DNA from: Peromyscus leucopus
Taxonomy: Eukaryota > Chordata > Mammalia > Rodentia > Cricetidae
DNA: 64,000 nucleotides
Reading direction: 5' to 3'
Assembly: GCF_004664715.2 (NCBI RefSeq)
Contig: NC_051068.1
Location: forward strand, 10,470,298-10,534,297
Part shown: piece after piece, positions 11,863 to 24,914 of the stretch
How positions within the stretch are numbered: the stretch's first letter is position 1
Layout: every line of letters starts with the position of its first letter
Translations under genes and position numbers: made by a program
Notes under the pieces: generated by a model
The model's input: the letters and a program-made list of their open reading frames with translations, nothing else
What the model was told of the DNA's origin: nothing
Databases searched by the model: none

Positions 11863-14689
11863 AGGTGACTTATTTTGACTTAGCTATGTCCAAATAAATG
11901 TGTTTATATAAGAGAGCTCAGTGCTACCCAAACCTGACATATTAAGCATCTCCTATGGCTCATAATGTGTACCAGAGATGAGGACCACCCTCTGTTTTCT
12001 CATTATGCCAAATAATAGAAAGTGGAAATCACACTAATCCTTCCTTCTGTGTCTGCTGTACCCCTGCAAGTATGATAAACTCAATCCAATTAAAAGTCAT
12101 TACCTCTCCAAGGCTCGGCCACAGTCTATAACCCTTTGTCTCACAGGCCTCCTGATTATCCGTCTTCATCATAAATAGAATACTCAGCCATCTTTGGCTT
12201 TAGGTTTCCATTAATGAAACAGAAGATCACTGATGGACTGATGGGTGCAATCCTTGTTTTCTCTAGCACTCGGTGGACTTCTTTTTAGGGAAGGTTCACA
12301 GATGCTCATTCTGCCCGGACATTCTCCTTATCTCTCTGTCAAGAGTGTAAGTCCTTTCCAATCAGCAATTTCACTTGATTGTTCTTTGTGACCCCCTCCC
12401 CCTGCCCCATGGGGCTTTGCATGTATAGTCTTGTTGACTGAGTGACTGATATTTTGTTGCATGTTGGATCGATGTGGGATCACAGTTTTAAGACTTAATA
12501 GTGATGACAAGTATTTAAAAAAATTGAGTGGAGACCTACTATAACAGAAAAAAGGGGGGACAAGGGTAATCACTATGTAATTCAGAATACTTCAGGTATC
12601 ACTCTTCACAGAGCTACATTACAGAATTTTTCTCTTGAATAGTCTTGGTTCACCCAGATTTACATGGTCTTGTCGTCAGTGTATCTCAGTGAGCAGTGTC
12701 AGATGCTTTGGGGCAGAACTCATTGTTGTTGGTTTTCCTAAGAGCTGGATTCCACAATGTTGAAAAGTAGATATCTCTTCCGTTCATTGTCCCACTCATG
12801 TTGCCCACCTCAGCTCTCAGCTATTGGTTTCAGAGGATCCTCATAACCTTTCTTTCTCTGATGCTGCAACAATGTATGCATGTCATTGTGCTTGACCCCA
12901 AAATGGATGTTTGGATCTGTTATCTTCATTAAGTAGTGTGATGCCAGATTTTATTAAATCTAATTTTCATAGCTGTACCCTATTGAAAAAAGCTTATTAA
13001 AGAATATTTATCACAAGAAGTCCTTTAAAATGATCTTTTCACCCCATAGGAAATAACAAAAGCACTCAGGTGTGCCTTTCTAGTTAGTTCGAGTTAAGTC
13101 TGACTTGTGGCAGCTGTGGGTAGCACTTTGGTGGGAGTACGGGGAGTCAGTTAACCACAGGACTGCTAATTTTCTGCTGACTGTTGTGCTGGGTGGACAC
13201 AGCTTCCAGGCTAATCTGGCCAGCCTCCTCTCTTGGTGCGTCAACTCTTCTGAGGTCAATTAAACCCATTGGCCTATTTGGAACAGCATCTGATTGCAGC
13301 TGAAAGATGATGTCATAGTGTGGCTATGGACAGCAGTTGGGAGGTACACTGAGCCTGGAAGGCAGTGCCATGCCTTTGGGTAGAACTTGGAGTCCTCATC
13401 AGTGAAGTCTACGTGTGAAATACATGCTCGTCAGTTATGTCACAGAGACCCCTCCTCCTCTGAGCAGTTTTCTCTTGGCTCATCCTATAACAGAAAAGTG
13501 AGTGAGCCACTTGATAACCTGCTGGAACTGCCATTTTCTGAGTTATCTGTAAGTTCAACAAGAGCAAATAAATCCTATGTTCATCTTCACAAGAACTTGG
13601 TGATATTCTAAAATACACATGTATAAAAATTATATTTCTACCAAAAATTAAAATTAAGAAGTATATTCTAAACAAACCAAAGGAATAAACTAGTGCATAG
13701 TGTGGTTCCTTGGAACTTGTAGGGGATGGAAGAAGACTCTTGGGGACAAAGTCCCCAGATATTTCCCTCCTTAACGAAATAACAGAACTTGCCTTTAACC
13801 TACACAACCCCCTGCAAACTTTGTCATCGCCAGGTCAAGTCCATGACTACTGCAGTGCCACAGCTATTTAAATACTTGTTGCTACACCGAACTGCTTAGG
13901 AACAATGACAGGAAGAGAAAGTGAGTTCAGTAGACACATTTCCATATGTGTGAATATCTTCCATCTGTTGTTGGTTGAATCTCTGCATGGGAGGAGTTTG
14001 TAGATACAAAGGGCCAATGGCATATGGTTTCCATCAGTCTAAGGCTGGAGATGCCCAACTGCACAGAAACTTAGAAGCATTTCTTCTTCCATTCTTCACT
14101 GTTCTGAACCTCAACTAGTCCTCTTCTGTTGCCCGGCCAAATACTTCCTCCTGTCCCTGTCTTTGCTGCTCAGTGCTAAGCTCCATGCTGGTAGAAGCTT
14201 TATTGTCTTCAGTTCCATATCTGTCCTATCAACCTTGTGAAGCTTCAGTCACAACATGATACTGAAAAAAATATCTTCAAATGGATGCATGAGGAAGCCT
14301 GAATGACAGCATTTGGCAAGGGCTACCACCTTGACAGTTGTTAATTTGATTTCTCTTTGAATGCTAGAAAGGGATTTAAACCTGGACCCCTTTGCAGTCT
14401 TTCCACAGGATTTCAATGGAGACATGCAGCGGAAGTGTTCAAATCATACTGGTAATACCTGGAACCTCTGTTTAAACCTTCACTTTCATAGTACGAGCCC
14501 ACCAAAGATTTTAAAAGTCAAATGTATATTTATTCCATGGAGGAAACTTTATCAACCAGTGCAAAAGTTTACTGGCACCAGCTCGTGATATAATGGGCAG
14601 TTTAAATCCTGCTAACTGCAAATAATTTTTCAACAGTGTTTATGATTGTGGTAGAGTTTAGTGAGGTAGAAGTACAGATAGCATAAATA

Positions 14690-14850
14690 TTTCAACAAAA
14701 GCCTATTGTGCCAGCAACATAAATAAATTAGGCCCAGTTTGTAAATAAATTTAGTTTTGCAAGCATTTATAATCTTCTCTTGCTATAAACTATAGTAATT
14801 TATTCAGAAGAGGCCCTGGATGCCTTTCTTAAGAAGTCACTTGTCATTAG
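14690..14850. promoter_or_regulatory. Candidate conserved non-coding block
   Basis: Repeat-free AT-rich sequence with a cluster of forkhead/homeodomain-like cores (repeated ATAAATAAATT and GTAAATAAATTTAG, plus CATTTATAAT and TAATTTATTC). It looks like enhancer DNA rather than decayed repeat. Conservation was not measured. Confidence 0.22.
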
Positions 14851-15239
14851 GAGACGCTGCCTGGTGCCCGTCAACTGTCTTAGACTGTGTGACTCAACTA
14901 GGCAGGAAGGATACTATACAGACCACCTAATGCTACTAGTTCTTACACATGTTGATAATGACAATTCCCAGACTCCAGGCACAGTTTGGTAGTCTATGAA
15001 GTTGTCATATTATATCAGTTCCTTAAATACCTAGCTTGTGTTACCACTTAACAATGTTGAAATTACCCCTTCCCAATCATAAGTGCAGCTGGTGTATATA
15101 TACATATACACATATACAAACACATCTGTTCACGTTTTTCTGAAAACAATTTTTACAAAGTGTATAATGTTTTCTCAAATTAAACAAAAACGTTTTCCTT
15201 TATGTTTTTGGTGACATTCCATCCCTCTGGTTTTGAATG

Positions 15240-15660
15240 ATTTCACGTTTCATGTGATGCGGTGTTGGGAAATTCAATCTGGCCCCCTTTAGAGTGCAGA
15301 AGGGGGCAGCAGACGGCACTCTGGCAACATCTAGACTTATTTACACCAAAGCTGTTATATTTGCAGTAAGGCAGAGTCTCAGCTGAAGTGAGCTGAATGG
15401 AGGGAATTTCCCCATCATGTTGCTTTATGACACAAATCGCTGCTGTCTTTTTATTAACAAACCTGTGACAATAAGGACCACGTCTCATTAAAAAAGTACC
15501 CTAAGTTTGAGAGTCTAACAAGATTTCGTTCTTCGGGTACTCTGCTTCTCATCAAGCCAATAGTGTGGTTATGCGAGTGTTTAATTGCCTGCTCACATTC
15601 CTCTTTATCAGCAAGCCACGACTCCCTCTTCTGCCCGACACGCACAATTATTTTCTTTGT
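15240..15660. promoter_or_regulatory. Candidate conserved non-coding block retaining CpGs
   Basis: A repeat-free stretch with scattered intact CpGs (CACGTTT, GATGCGGTG, CAGACGGCAC, TTTCGTTCTTCGGG, TATGCGAG, CCACGACT), in contrast to the CpG-poor flanks. It includes a partial CTCF-like core GCAGAAGGGGGCAGC near 15296-15310. Function is inferred. Confidence 0.22.
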
Positions 15661-18600
15661 GCAGGACTCCTGGCTGGAAGAAAGTTCTGTTTTGTAGGAG
15701 TAGGGAAATCTTCATTGGGTCTATTGTGGAATGGATCTGAACTCCCCCCCACCCCCCTTACTCCCATCTCAGGCAAAGCAGCTTGGCTCACATGTATCGA
15801 GCGAGGGCTCTCCAATTCCTCTACTTCCCGATCTTCGTTTTCTGGAGGCAGTTTTGACTCTTCTCTCCCAGGAAATACTGGGATTCAGTATACGACTGGA
15901 TGTTTTCCTCCATCCTTAGCTCCTGAGGTTTGATCTCTCCTTCTGAGACAAGAAGGCTCTTCTGCCAAAAGCCACCAAGCCACACTTAGGTAGCTGGAAC
16001 AAACTGGCTGCGGCACTGGGGTCCCAAGCAGAACCGAGTGAAGCAGAGCTGTGGTCAAAGAGACCAATGCTGCCCATCAGCACAGGCACATTAATGCTCC
16101 CTCATGTCTCAGCCACCTTTAAACACTCTTTGTAAAGAAGCAAATCAGATCTCTCCTTAGCATGCTTTCCTCTGAAACCACCATCAACAACATAAACAAA
16201 TTAGCCATAGTAAACCACATATTCTGCCCACAGACAAACCACAGCCCTCACCAGAGGGCAGTGTACTTAATGTGAGAACAACAGCCCGGCTTTATAAGCC
16301 TCCACTGGGAATCAATTCCAGTTTCACTGGTTAGAGCTGGGCTGAGGAGCCAGAGTACACTTTCTCCTAGGTTACAGGTTGTGGGAGATCCAATGAATTT
16401 CCAAAGTGTCTTTCTAGGAAACACATTTTCTAAGTTTTTGGCATGCCAAGCTTTGAGCATTTTCCGGTTTTCATTATTGCTTGAATAGAACGGACCTGGA
16501 CATGAACTTGCCCAACATGCTTGTTGAATGGGATTAGAAACGGGGTCTACAGTGTGCTGTGGCTCCCCAGCTTTTCCTTCCAGGTGGCTCCAGAGTTCAG
16601 AGGTGTTGCCAGTTGGAGACCTCTAGGCGACTGCCTCTTTCACTCCTGCTTTCCCAAGCTTTATGGTCCTCCATCTTGGCCCCTGGGGAGTTGTGAAATA
16701 TTCTCTATACTTTCCTCATGCTGATATACTTCCTTTCTTGACAATGGCTAGTCCTAAACCATCGTGTCCAGCCCTAAACCAATGTGTTCCGTCATCAGTA
16801 CATTCCTCCTCTGATAGTGTTTTCTTAAATACCTGTTTAAACAGTGATTTAGATAAGAGTGTCCCATTTGTGTGCAGCAGGAAATGCCTGCCTTCTTTTA
16901 GATATGCTGGCAAATAATTGCTGTAGATAGGGCTTGCATACTGAAAGGTTGTACTCTGCTTAGTGTAGATGCCTAAGAAGTAATCTGCCAGTAGGTTATG
17001 ATGTAAATACGGGGTATTTCTACTTTACTTTAAATGAATCTGAAGGAAAGTCACTTTGGGGATATAAAAGGCTTATGAAAAAAGCTATCAGGTCAGAGGT
17101 CACCAAAAATCTCTTAAAAATTTGTATTGCTAAAAGAGTGACTGTACTGTGGAAGGAACATTGGCATGTACTGAACCTGGTCCTACCTGGTCTTCCAGTC
17201 TGAACTGGTCACTAGGCTCCCTAACTACAGACTATGCCAAACATTAACCTGGTCATGCTTTCTCTCAGGGCATTACCCACAGACCTTTAGTGTCTCTATT
17301 TTGGTTATCTTGGAGTCTGTAAATAGATGCCCAAAGGCGTTACTTATACCTCAACTATGAATTTTCTAGCAATTTCTTTCCATAACCATTTGAAAAATGC
17401 TCAGCACCATTTCTGAAGAGAAGCTTCTGGAAGCAGCTAAGCCCATCTCATAATAGGAGTACCCATTTAATTCTCAGACTATATTGCTCAGTGAAGTGTC
17501 TGTGGAATTCCTAGGATGGTGGGAAAACTCTTAACCAGATTTACAAGCCACAGGAAAGGCAAGAACTATGCCGTAATATGAGAAATATATATATTTGCTC
17601 TCTGTTAGTCCTTTGTTTTCAGTCCCTCTGGTGTTCTCGGCCATCTCCTCTGCTGCCTCTCCCAACCCTCTTTCTTTCTGGATCTTTCTGACAGCAGACT
17701 GATGAAGTGCTTTTAGGGACTAGTGTGGGGTAGCAAGGCCTACTGGGAAGAGATGAAATAGGTCACAACAAGGAGGCTATCAGGAACACCGAGAGCACAA
17801 AGGATCTTGGAAGACCATTAAGAAAACCCTGCATGGCAAGCCACGTTGGCAGGCTGTGTCACAAATACACCATAGAGACTCAGATGCTATAACTAGGGAC
17901 CAGAGTCTAATCATGCCACTGAAGAGTGTTTTCTTGTCACCCTTTTCTGGGACCAAGGTGCTTTGAAGACTGTTCGCTGGTGACCTCTCTGGACGGTGAC
18001 CTCTAGGAGACACCTCTGTTTTGGATCCTGTGCTGCTAGATTCTAGTAGAATCCTTTGCAGCTCGTTTGTCAGCTTTTTGGAAATCTATTTTCCTCACTT
18101 TTATAGTTTCCTTTCCTCGTTTAATCGGGATGTTATATTTCATTTGGGGGGACATTTTCATAGAGTGTTTCAATGACCAGCTCATTGCCTCCTCCTTTGC
18201 TCCGTTCATGCATGTGGTATTACTTGGGCTCCTCCCTTCCCCCCAAAGCCAGCATGTTTTCAATGGCTCTGTTGCTGGTGGAGATGAGCTGGCCCCTGAG
18301 GTCCAGCTTTCTCATAAATGTGCCTCTGTCACCACTCTGGAATTGTCCTGAGGAGGGAAAAAGAGAATGTCCTGTTTTAATTTGGAAAGGAAACTGAACT
18401 CTTCCTTCTCCCTCCCCTGGCCACTGGTCAGCATGCACGGACTCATAGACTGGTGTCCATATGCTCACGTCTTCTTTGGAGGTCCCTGGTGGGGTTCTGA
18501 GGTTTGGCCAAGCCTCCTCTCCTGAAGCTGGGCTCACATCCTCTGCACTCAGCCACGTGTAATCCTTCCTGTCTGCCTGTGAGTTGGGCACAAAGTACCG

Positions 18601-18879
18601 GCGCTTGGGCCCACCCTCTTCTTTAGTAGCAATTAACCTTTACTACAGAGCTTCCTTTGAAGTTTGCTCATGTTTTTATTACAAAACTGCAATGAGGAAC
18701 ATAATGGGGGGAAATGTCTAAATTTCTGAGTTACCTAATCTGTTCAATTCCCTAGTTGGGCTTCTCTTGGCGGCTGTTCCATGCAGCTATGATCTCAGCC
18801 AGTCTGCCTGAGATCTCAAACCTTGTTTCTGTCTCAGCCTATTTTTAAGATTAGGGAGCTGCTAAACAGTCCCCCCCCC

Positions 18880-18973
18880 ACACACATGCATGCATGCACA
18901 CGTGCACGCACACAACAGATACACACACAATCACACACATACATACACACACACTGACTTACACACACACACT

Positions 18974-19021
<48 letters not shown>
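18880..19021 (+). repeat. (CA)n microsatellite, compound
   Basis: Interrupted CACACATGCATGCATGCACA and CACACACTGAC blocks lead to a pure CA run (about 18971-19020). A C-run precedes it. Confidence 0.96.
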
Positions 19022-19022
<1 letters not shown>

Positions 19023-19609
19023 ACTCAGACACTAGCAAATGCACATGGAGATGCATATTATGGGCAAGTTTGTACAGCCAAGTCAACATGATTTTTTGCT
19101 TGATCACTCCACTTTTTAGCTAAACTAGAGCTATGTGCTCTAAATATTAGCATGAATATTGTCATTAGTTGCTGAACATTTTCTATCAATGAACTGATGT
19201 GATAAGCAGAAAGGAGAAATATTTCCGCTACCATCAGTGAGGACAACAAATGCTATGAATGGGCTGAAACTCCAGAGTTTGAATGGCATCTGCCCAGAGA
19301 TTTTCAGTTAGACTCAGCAGAGAGGCCAAAGGAAACAAATGGTGAGTTATATAAATCCCACAAAAGAGAAAGCATTTTAGGCCAGCCTTGCAAATAAGGG
19401 CCAAAGAATTATGAGTGAAATGGCTTTTTTTTTTTTTTCCTAGCCTGCCGTTCACAGGCGCTCCAATAAATGAAATCATTTTTCCTCTGCTTTTCACTCA
19501 GTAGTAAATCACTAGTAATCCAAGGCTGGGAGAAAAGCAACTATGAAACTCAAAGAAAATATGAGGGGACACCCCACCCATGTCAGCATAGGTGAAGACT
19601 TTCTAAGAA

Positions 19610-20390
19610 AATAGAAAAACACAAAGACAAGGTGAACTTAGTTCCACTAGAGTTAAAAAGTTATTTTACCATATCAAATGGAAACTAGTGGGAAAATGAA
19701 TAAAATCACATCAAATGGCTAATTTGTCTATCGTTAATAAGACAGATTTGAAGTTCATTTAAAAAATAGAGAAAACAATGCTAATTTGTAATGAATGACT
19801 GATAAAATATTTAGTCTTAGTAATCACTAAAGTATAAATTAAAGAAACAACTGATCAAAATGAAAACCAGAACATAGTAGTACCTGTGAGTATTGTTGGC
19901 AGGAGTATGAATTGATAAATGCATTTGGAAAAGAAACTGCCAATACTCACTAGGTTTTATTTAGTTTTAAATAGGGATCCCATCTAAGGAAATTGAAATG
20001 GGTGAATAAAAATATTTATATAAAGGGTATTTATTTTGCTGATACTTTGCTACCAAAAAAAAAAAATCCCCATAGCAACATGAATACTACAGAAACAGTT
20101 CACTTACTATGGATTCTTTTAATGGAAGTATATGTAGCAATTACATGTAAGTTTATTGGAAAAAAGAGAAACTGTTCACAATAAACTATCAAATGAAAAA
20201 GCTGAACAATAAACTCAAGAGCCAATACTTTGGGTGAAACAAACTTCTAGACATATCTTTAAGGAAACTAAAAAGCAAGTGGCCTATGAATGAAAGACAA
20301 GACAGGGTGTGAACAGTTGCTAACTGTAGACATCCAACTTAGTACATTTTACTATCAGATTTCACATTTGAATGATGAAAAGTCTTTTTT
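19610..20390 (+). mobile_element. Ancient L1M-like LINE remnant
   Basis: A-rich sequence with a series of decayed phrases typical of old mammalian L1 3' UTRs: TATAAATTAAAGAAACAACT, TTGTTGGCAGGAGTATGAAT, GGGATCCCATCTAAGGAAAT, AAAAATATTTATATAAAGGG, AACTGTTCACAATAAACTAT and CAAATGAAAAAGCTGAACAA. It is highly diverged, and the family and limits are uncertain. Confidence 0.55.
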
Positions 20391-21867
20391 CTCGTCACTT
20401 TTCCCCACCGGATTGTGTCAAAACTGGAAAGTATGGATATAGCAATGGAGCTATTATTATTATTGGTATTACCCTTTCAACTTCCCCCTTGAATTTTTTT
20501 CTAAATAAAACTCTTCCCAGCTTGAAACCTGGATAGTTATTCAAAGAGCCACAGAAATACGTAGAATCTAACTGAAGTATGGGTTGTTGCTTTTTCTCCA
20601 AAGACATTAGAATACTTAAAATTTGAAGTGAAGGGGTTGATTTCTAGTAGTATTTCCCAGATCATTTGCCTCCAATCCAACAACAAGCTTTTCTCTCTGT
20701 CCTCACTGGGTTAATGACATTACAAAGGATTCATGAAGCAAATTACAGTTGGAGGCAGCTCAGCTCCAAGAAGTTACAAGGGTTATTTATCTTTATGGGC
20801 CCACTGATGTATGTCACACTCCCTACCTGATACTTACCTATTGTAAATGTGCTCAATCTGTCAGAGCAATATCCAGGAAATCTTTAATTGACGACAGCTA
20901 TAGCCCAGGGAATAGATATACCAATTTCCCCCCAATAACAGAGATTTAATGGAGATAGAATAATGGAGGTTGTTTTTCATTTAGATGGAATGTTTTAGTA
21001 GCTTTTTGAAGAGTTATTGAGTAATGTCCATAAAGATGTTAGTTTATTTTCACTTATGCAAATATTCAACATGGTGTGATAAACTGCATTCATGCTGAAA
21101 ACTTTATAAATACTAGATTGTATTAAAATATGATTGTATGTTTTGATAGGTAAAAGTCAGCAGTTTTATAATTTCCATTTTTGTCATCCCAGCCCTTTTT
21201 ATATTTAATTCAAATGATGCTAGCTGGAAGACAAATTGCCTAGGCTTTCGTCTATGATAAAGCCTGCATGTGGGTAACTAGAACTGAATCTTTTCCCACA
21301 CTTGCTTGATTGCTGTAAGTTGTTCTTTAGGCTTAATCAAAATGTTATTTTGTCATTGCTAGCAGGGTTGTATTTGGGTTTAAGTTCTAATTCTCATGTG
21401 GAGCCAGCAGGGCACATGCACATCTTGCTGGAGCTGGGACTCGGCACCCTTGCTTAGGCTCTGCACCTGCAGAGTTTGTGGGTAACAGGGAGACGATGGG
21501 ACTCGCTATGACAGTGGCAAAGCACAGACATGATTGTCTCAATCTTTCTCTAGGATCTGAGACTCCTTTGCTGAACTTGACAGTAGGATTGATTAACTCA
21601 GGGAGGAAACAGAGGAAATTTTCCTGGCCTTTCAGAGAGAATTACTGGAAGAACATTATTCTATTTATTTAGGCGCCTTTTTATTTTCTACTTCTTAGAT
21701 GGGGAAGTTTATAAATTCCATAATGTTCTTCATTTTGTAGGATTCCTCAAAGGAAATAGAATCCTCACAATGAACAATAACCCCCTTTGAGGATTTCTAT
21801 CATAGCTTTCCATTTAGGGCAGTTGAATGCTACACTTCTGGAGAGATGGCATTGCTTTTAATTTTAT

Positions 21868-21900
21868 TCATTAATTCATTCATTCATTCATTCATTCATT
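21868..21900 (+). repeat. (TTCA)n simple repeat
   Basis: About seven ATTC units directly before the antisense B1-like SINE; probably its expanded A-rich tail in reverse. Confidence 0.9.
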
Positions 21901-22022
21901 TTCTGAGACATGGTAACTATAGCCTAAGTTTGTTTCAAACTACTGACCTTACAGAATCATCCTGCCTCCAGTCCTCCAAGGAGCTGGAACACAGGCCTGT
22001 GTTACCATGTCTAGTGTGGAAA
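21900..22022 (-). mobile_element. Old B1-related SINE (antisense)
   Basis: TTCTGAGACATGGTAACTAT, AGCCTAAGTTTGTTTCAAAC, CATCCTGCCTCCAGTCCTCC, GGAGCTGGAACACAGGCCTG and TGTTACCATGTCTAG follow the antisense B1/7SL order (GAGACAGGGT...CAGGCTGG...TCCTGCCTC...GCTGGGATTACAGGC). The copy is strongly diverged. Confidence 0.7.
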
Positions 22023-22711
22023 TGGTTTCTGTATGCTTTTTCTGCATTTAAACTGTCAATAAATATTTTGATGAAGCATAGAATTAGATGGAATTTTCAA
22101 GCACATTTGTATCCTGGTGATATCTCTTCGGATGTTATTAAAATAGTTTATTTTGATGCTAGATATGAATGAAAAGTCTAGTAATTTACTGTGTCCCACT
22201 TTATTTCTTTAAGGTTGTTAGGATCAAAATATTTTCCAATTTTAGTAGGAAAACATTGATTTGGCATAATAGGTATAATAGGTCAGTAAAATTATATGCA
22301 AGGTTAATAGTTTATTTAACGAGGATTCATTAAACAGCTATGTGCAGATGACTTGGAGAATTCTTGTGAAGTGAGAATTCTAACACCTACCTTTCCTAGG
22401 GTCTATTTCCTTGTTGGAGATAAAACAGGCGACATATTAACTCATAAGTGCAATGCATGTTATTTGGTTGCAGAACTGGGAGGTAAATGCTGTAAGCTTA
22501 ACGAGGAAGGAAATGCTTGTGTTGACTGAGATGCTCACGGATACTTTGGAACTCACCTGGAATTTGACCTGGAAGCAAGACTGGTAGTTGGTTAGACCAG
22601 AAGGTAGAAGTGGATAACCAGGATGGAAGAACTCCTTGCCAAGTTTAGAAAGCAAAGATCAGTTTGCAGTCTAAGCATTCCTGTTGAGTATTGAGAATTA
22701 GAGGTATACTT

Positions 22712-22715
<4 letters not shown>

Positions 22716-22772
<57 letters not shown>
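22716..22772 (+). repeat. (AG)n microsatellite
   Basis: About 28 AG units followed by a T-run; homopurine on the + strand. Confidence 0.97.
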
Positions 22773-22778
<6 letters not shown>

Positions 22779-24054
22779 TTCAAACAAAGAGTTTCTTCTT
22801 TAGCTTGAGGTTCTGGGAGCCAATGGAGTCTGCTGAGCAGGAAAGAAGGTGTGCCCGGAAGATGAATTCAGTATTGAGGGCTACAGTCAAGAGACTGGTT
22901 AGTCTAGAGACCAATGGAGCTCAAGCACTGTTAGGAAATTCAGGTGTGCAAAGTAAATTGAAAGAATCAGACGAAATTAATGAATTTTGAGGAAGAATAT
23001 ATTATAAGAAAAGAAGAGCAAGCTCTGTGTTACTTTTTATCTCATGTGGATAATTAGGGGAAAGATAAAATTCCTAATTGAACTGAGGGAATGGACAAGG
23101 TGCTTGACTGGAGAGCAGGTGACAATGTTTACATTTTCAGACATGCTGAACTTGAATGATAATGAACTTGCATGCTGAGAACTATGTAACAAACAAAAGC
23201 TTGCACTCCGTACTTCTGTCACATGGTTGGTACAAATGATATTCTCTCGATGTTTGAATCAAAATCTAACCCTTCATTAAAAGTTAGCTTTGCATGGATT
23301 ATCACTTTGTGTTTTCTGAAACTGTGAGAGGCAGGACCCAATTCTCGATGAACAGTTCATGAATAGTGTGCATTCCTGTAATGAATCAGGGAAGAAATTG
23401 GGGATAGAATGTGTCTTCTATCTTGTAGTTTAATAACCCATCTTAGAAGGCTTTAATAACACATACAACTGCAGGCTTGGTAGGAGAGTAATGGTCACTA
23501 ATCTGAGACTAGAGTTCTTCCCTATCACAAATAACTCATGATGACCCAGGCTGTGCTAGAAATGCTATGACAATCACAAGCCACCCAATCTACCTTCTGG
23601 TGCTTCTGACCAGAGTCAGCATCATCATTTCAGCCCTTTTTTTCTTTCTTCTGTCCTTGAAGCTCTTATGAGTCAAACCGATGAGAGATGACCTTCAGTT
23701 CATAACCCTAGTAGAAAGAAATACATGCCTATTTGCTTAAGACTATGGCAATTCCCTTTAGCTGGTAGGAAATTCTATTTAGCCATTATTCTTTCCATTC
23801 CCCTACTTAGGCCCCAAAGTCCCCACATATATTCCATGTTGACCTCAGAGTCTCATGGCATACTCAAGGATTTTGGTGCAGGGTTGTGCTGTTATGTCTC
23901 TAACGCCTCTGTGATCACTTCCAAATTCTTGCAGCCTCTCTGGGATTTTCTATGCAGAGGCAGTCGAATCCCTCTCACTTGATAGTCTGGAGAATTCTTT
24001 TTCTCTTTTTGGGTATACCCAGAGTACCCTCCTATCTTTTTACTCTGAAGATTT

Positions 24055-24275
24055 GTTATTTTTGTTTTATGTATGTGAATGTTTGTCTGCACGTGTGTAT
24101 GTGCACCATGTGCTTGTCTGATGCCTATGGAGGCCAGAAGAGGGCATCAGATTTCCTGGAACTGTAATTACAAGTGGTTATAATGGATTACTGCATAGGT
24201 GCTGGGAACCAAACCCCAGTCCTCTGCAAGAACAACAAGTACTCTTAGCCATTGAGCAAGCTGACCAGCCCCCCA
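24055..24275 (-). mobile_element. B3/B2-family SINE (antisense), upstream of the exon
   Basis: The order is antisense B3: TTTTATGTATGTGAATGTTTG, GCACCATGTGCTTGTCTGAT, GGAGGCCAGAAGAGGGCATC, CCTGGAACTGTAATTACAAG, GGTGCTGGGAACCAAACCCC, CCTCTGCAAGAACAACAAGT and CATTGAGCAAGCTGACCAGC. It is close to full length and ends about 640 bp before the exon. It carries the CCAGAAGAGGGCA string that resembles a CTCF core. Confidence 0.88.
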
Positions 24276-24894
24276 AATCTACATAATTTAAAAAATGATT
24301 TTAGCTTTTAGTACTTTTGAGTTTCTGTAGAATAAGCTATGGAAGCAAGGAAATACCAAGGACTTGGTGATTTGTTTGAAACAGGAAGGAAAAAAATAAA
24401 ACAAAAAACTAATGGGAAGAACAAACACAAACTAATATTACCATCAATAATCAGGCTACACAGATTTAAGCCTTTTTACACATGGCAGCCTTTGGAGTCC
24501 TTGATATCCTGTTGCGTTAATTTAAGGTTCCACAGATTGATTGATTCAGCTCTCTGATATGGTATATTTAGGATGGTTTGGGGAGTAGTTGTCTACGTAC
24601 TTCTATCTCTATTTTATTCAGACCAATAAATAAGCTACTGGGTGATCTGCATGTGAGTGATGGGTGGGGCTGGCCTATGCAAGTATTAACAGTTGAGGAT
24701 TAACATACTTGATTTATTACTTTATCCCAGATAAACCAGAAGCCATAATCAACCACTCCTCCCCTGTGAATAATAGAGATTCTTAATGGGACACATTTTA
24801 ACAATGGCCTTCTCTGTTTAGCTTGCAGTGAACAACTTACTACAGTCTCTACCCCTGTGGAATTTGTCTTGGTTTATTAGTAGAAATTCATGAA

Positions 24895-24914
24895 GTTCTT
24901 ATTTATTTGCAGGT
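24895..24914 (+). other. Mecom: Splice acceptor of the Mecom exon
   Basis: The exon is preceded by a T-rich but purine-interrupted tract ending TTTATTTGCAG, so the polypyrimidine tract is only moderate. The first exon bases are GT, placing CAG|GTAATG across the junction. That string also resembles a 5' splice donor. Exon 1, outside the window, must end with one base of a split codon. An ending in A would give AGT (Ser). Confidence 0.9.

Larger units (their letters stand above)
1..24912 (+). other. Mecom: 3' part of the Mecom intron preceding the MDS1 exon
   Basis: No exon with plausible splice sites and recognisable protein was found here. The open frames present are short, lack family resemblance and often consist of translated microsatellites. 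Recognised content is listed separately: L1 tails, SINEs, a 5S pseudogene, an L2 remnant, an L1M-like remnant and simple repeats. Longer stretches where I recognise nothing are about 240-1160, 1210-2830, 3310-4120, 4190-4810, 4870-5670, 5970-6500, 7230-7680, 8120-10260, 12260-14690, 15660-18870, 20390-21850 and 22780-24050. Confidence 0.9.

Noticed and set aside
13409..13807. Antisense open frame of 132 codons
   Set aside because: No recognisable domain, no codon or splice context, and it lies in ordinary intron sequence; length alone is compatible with chance.
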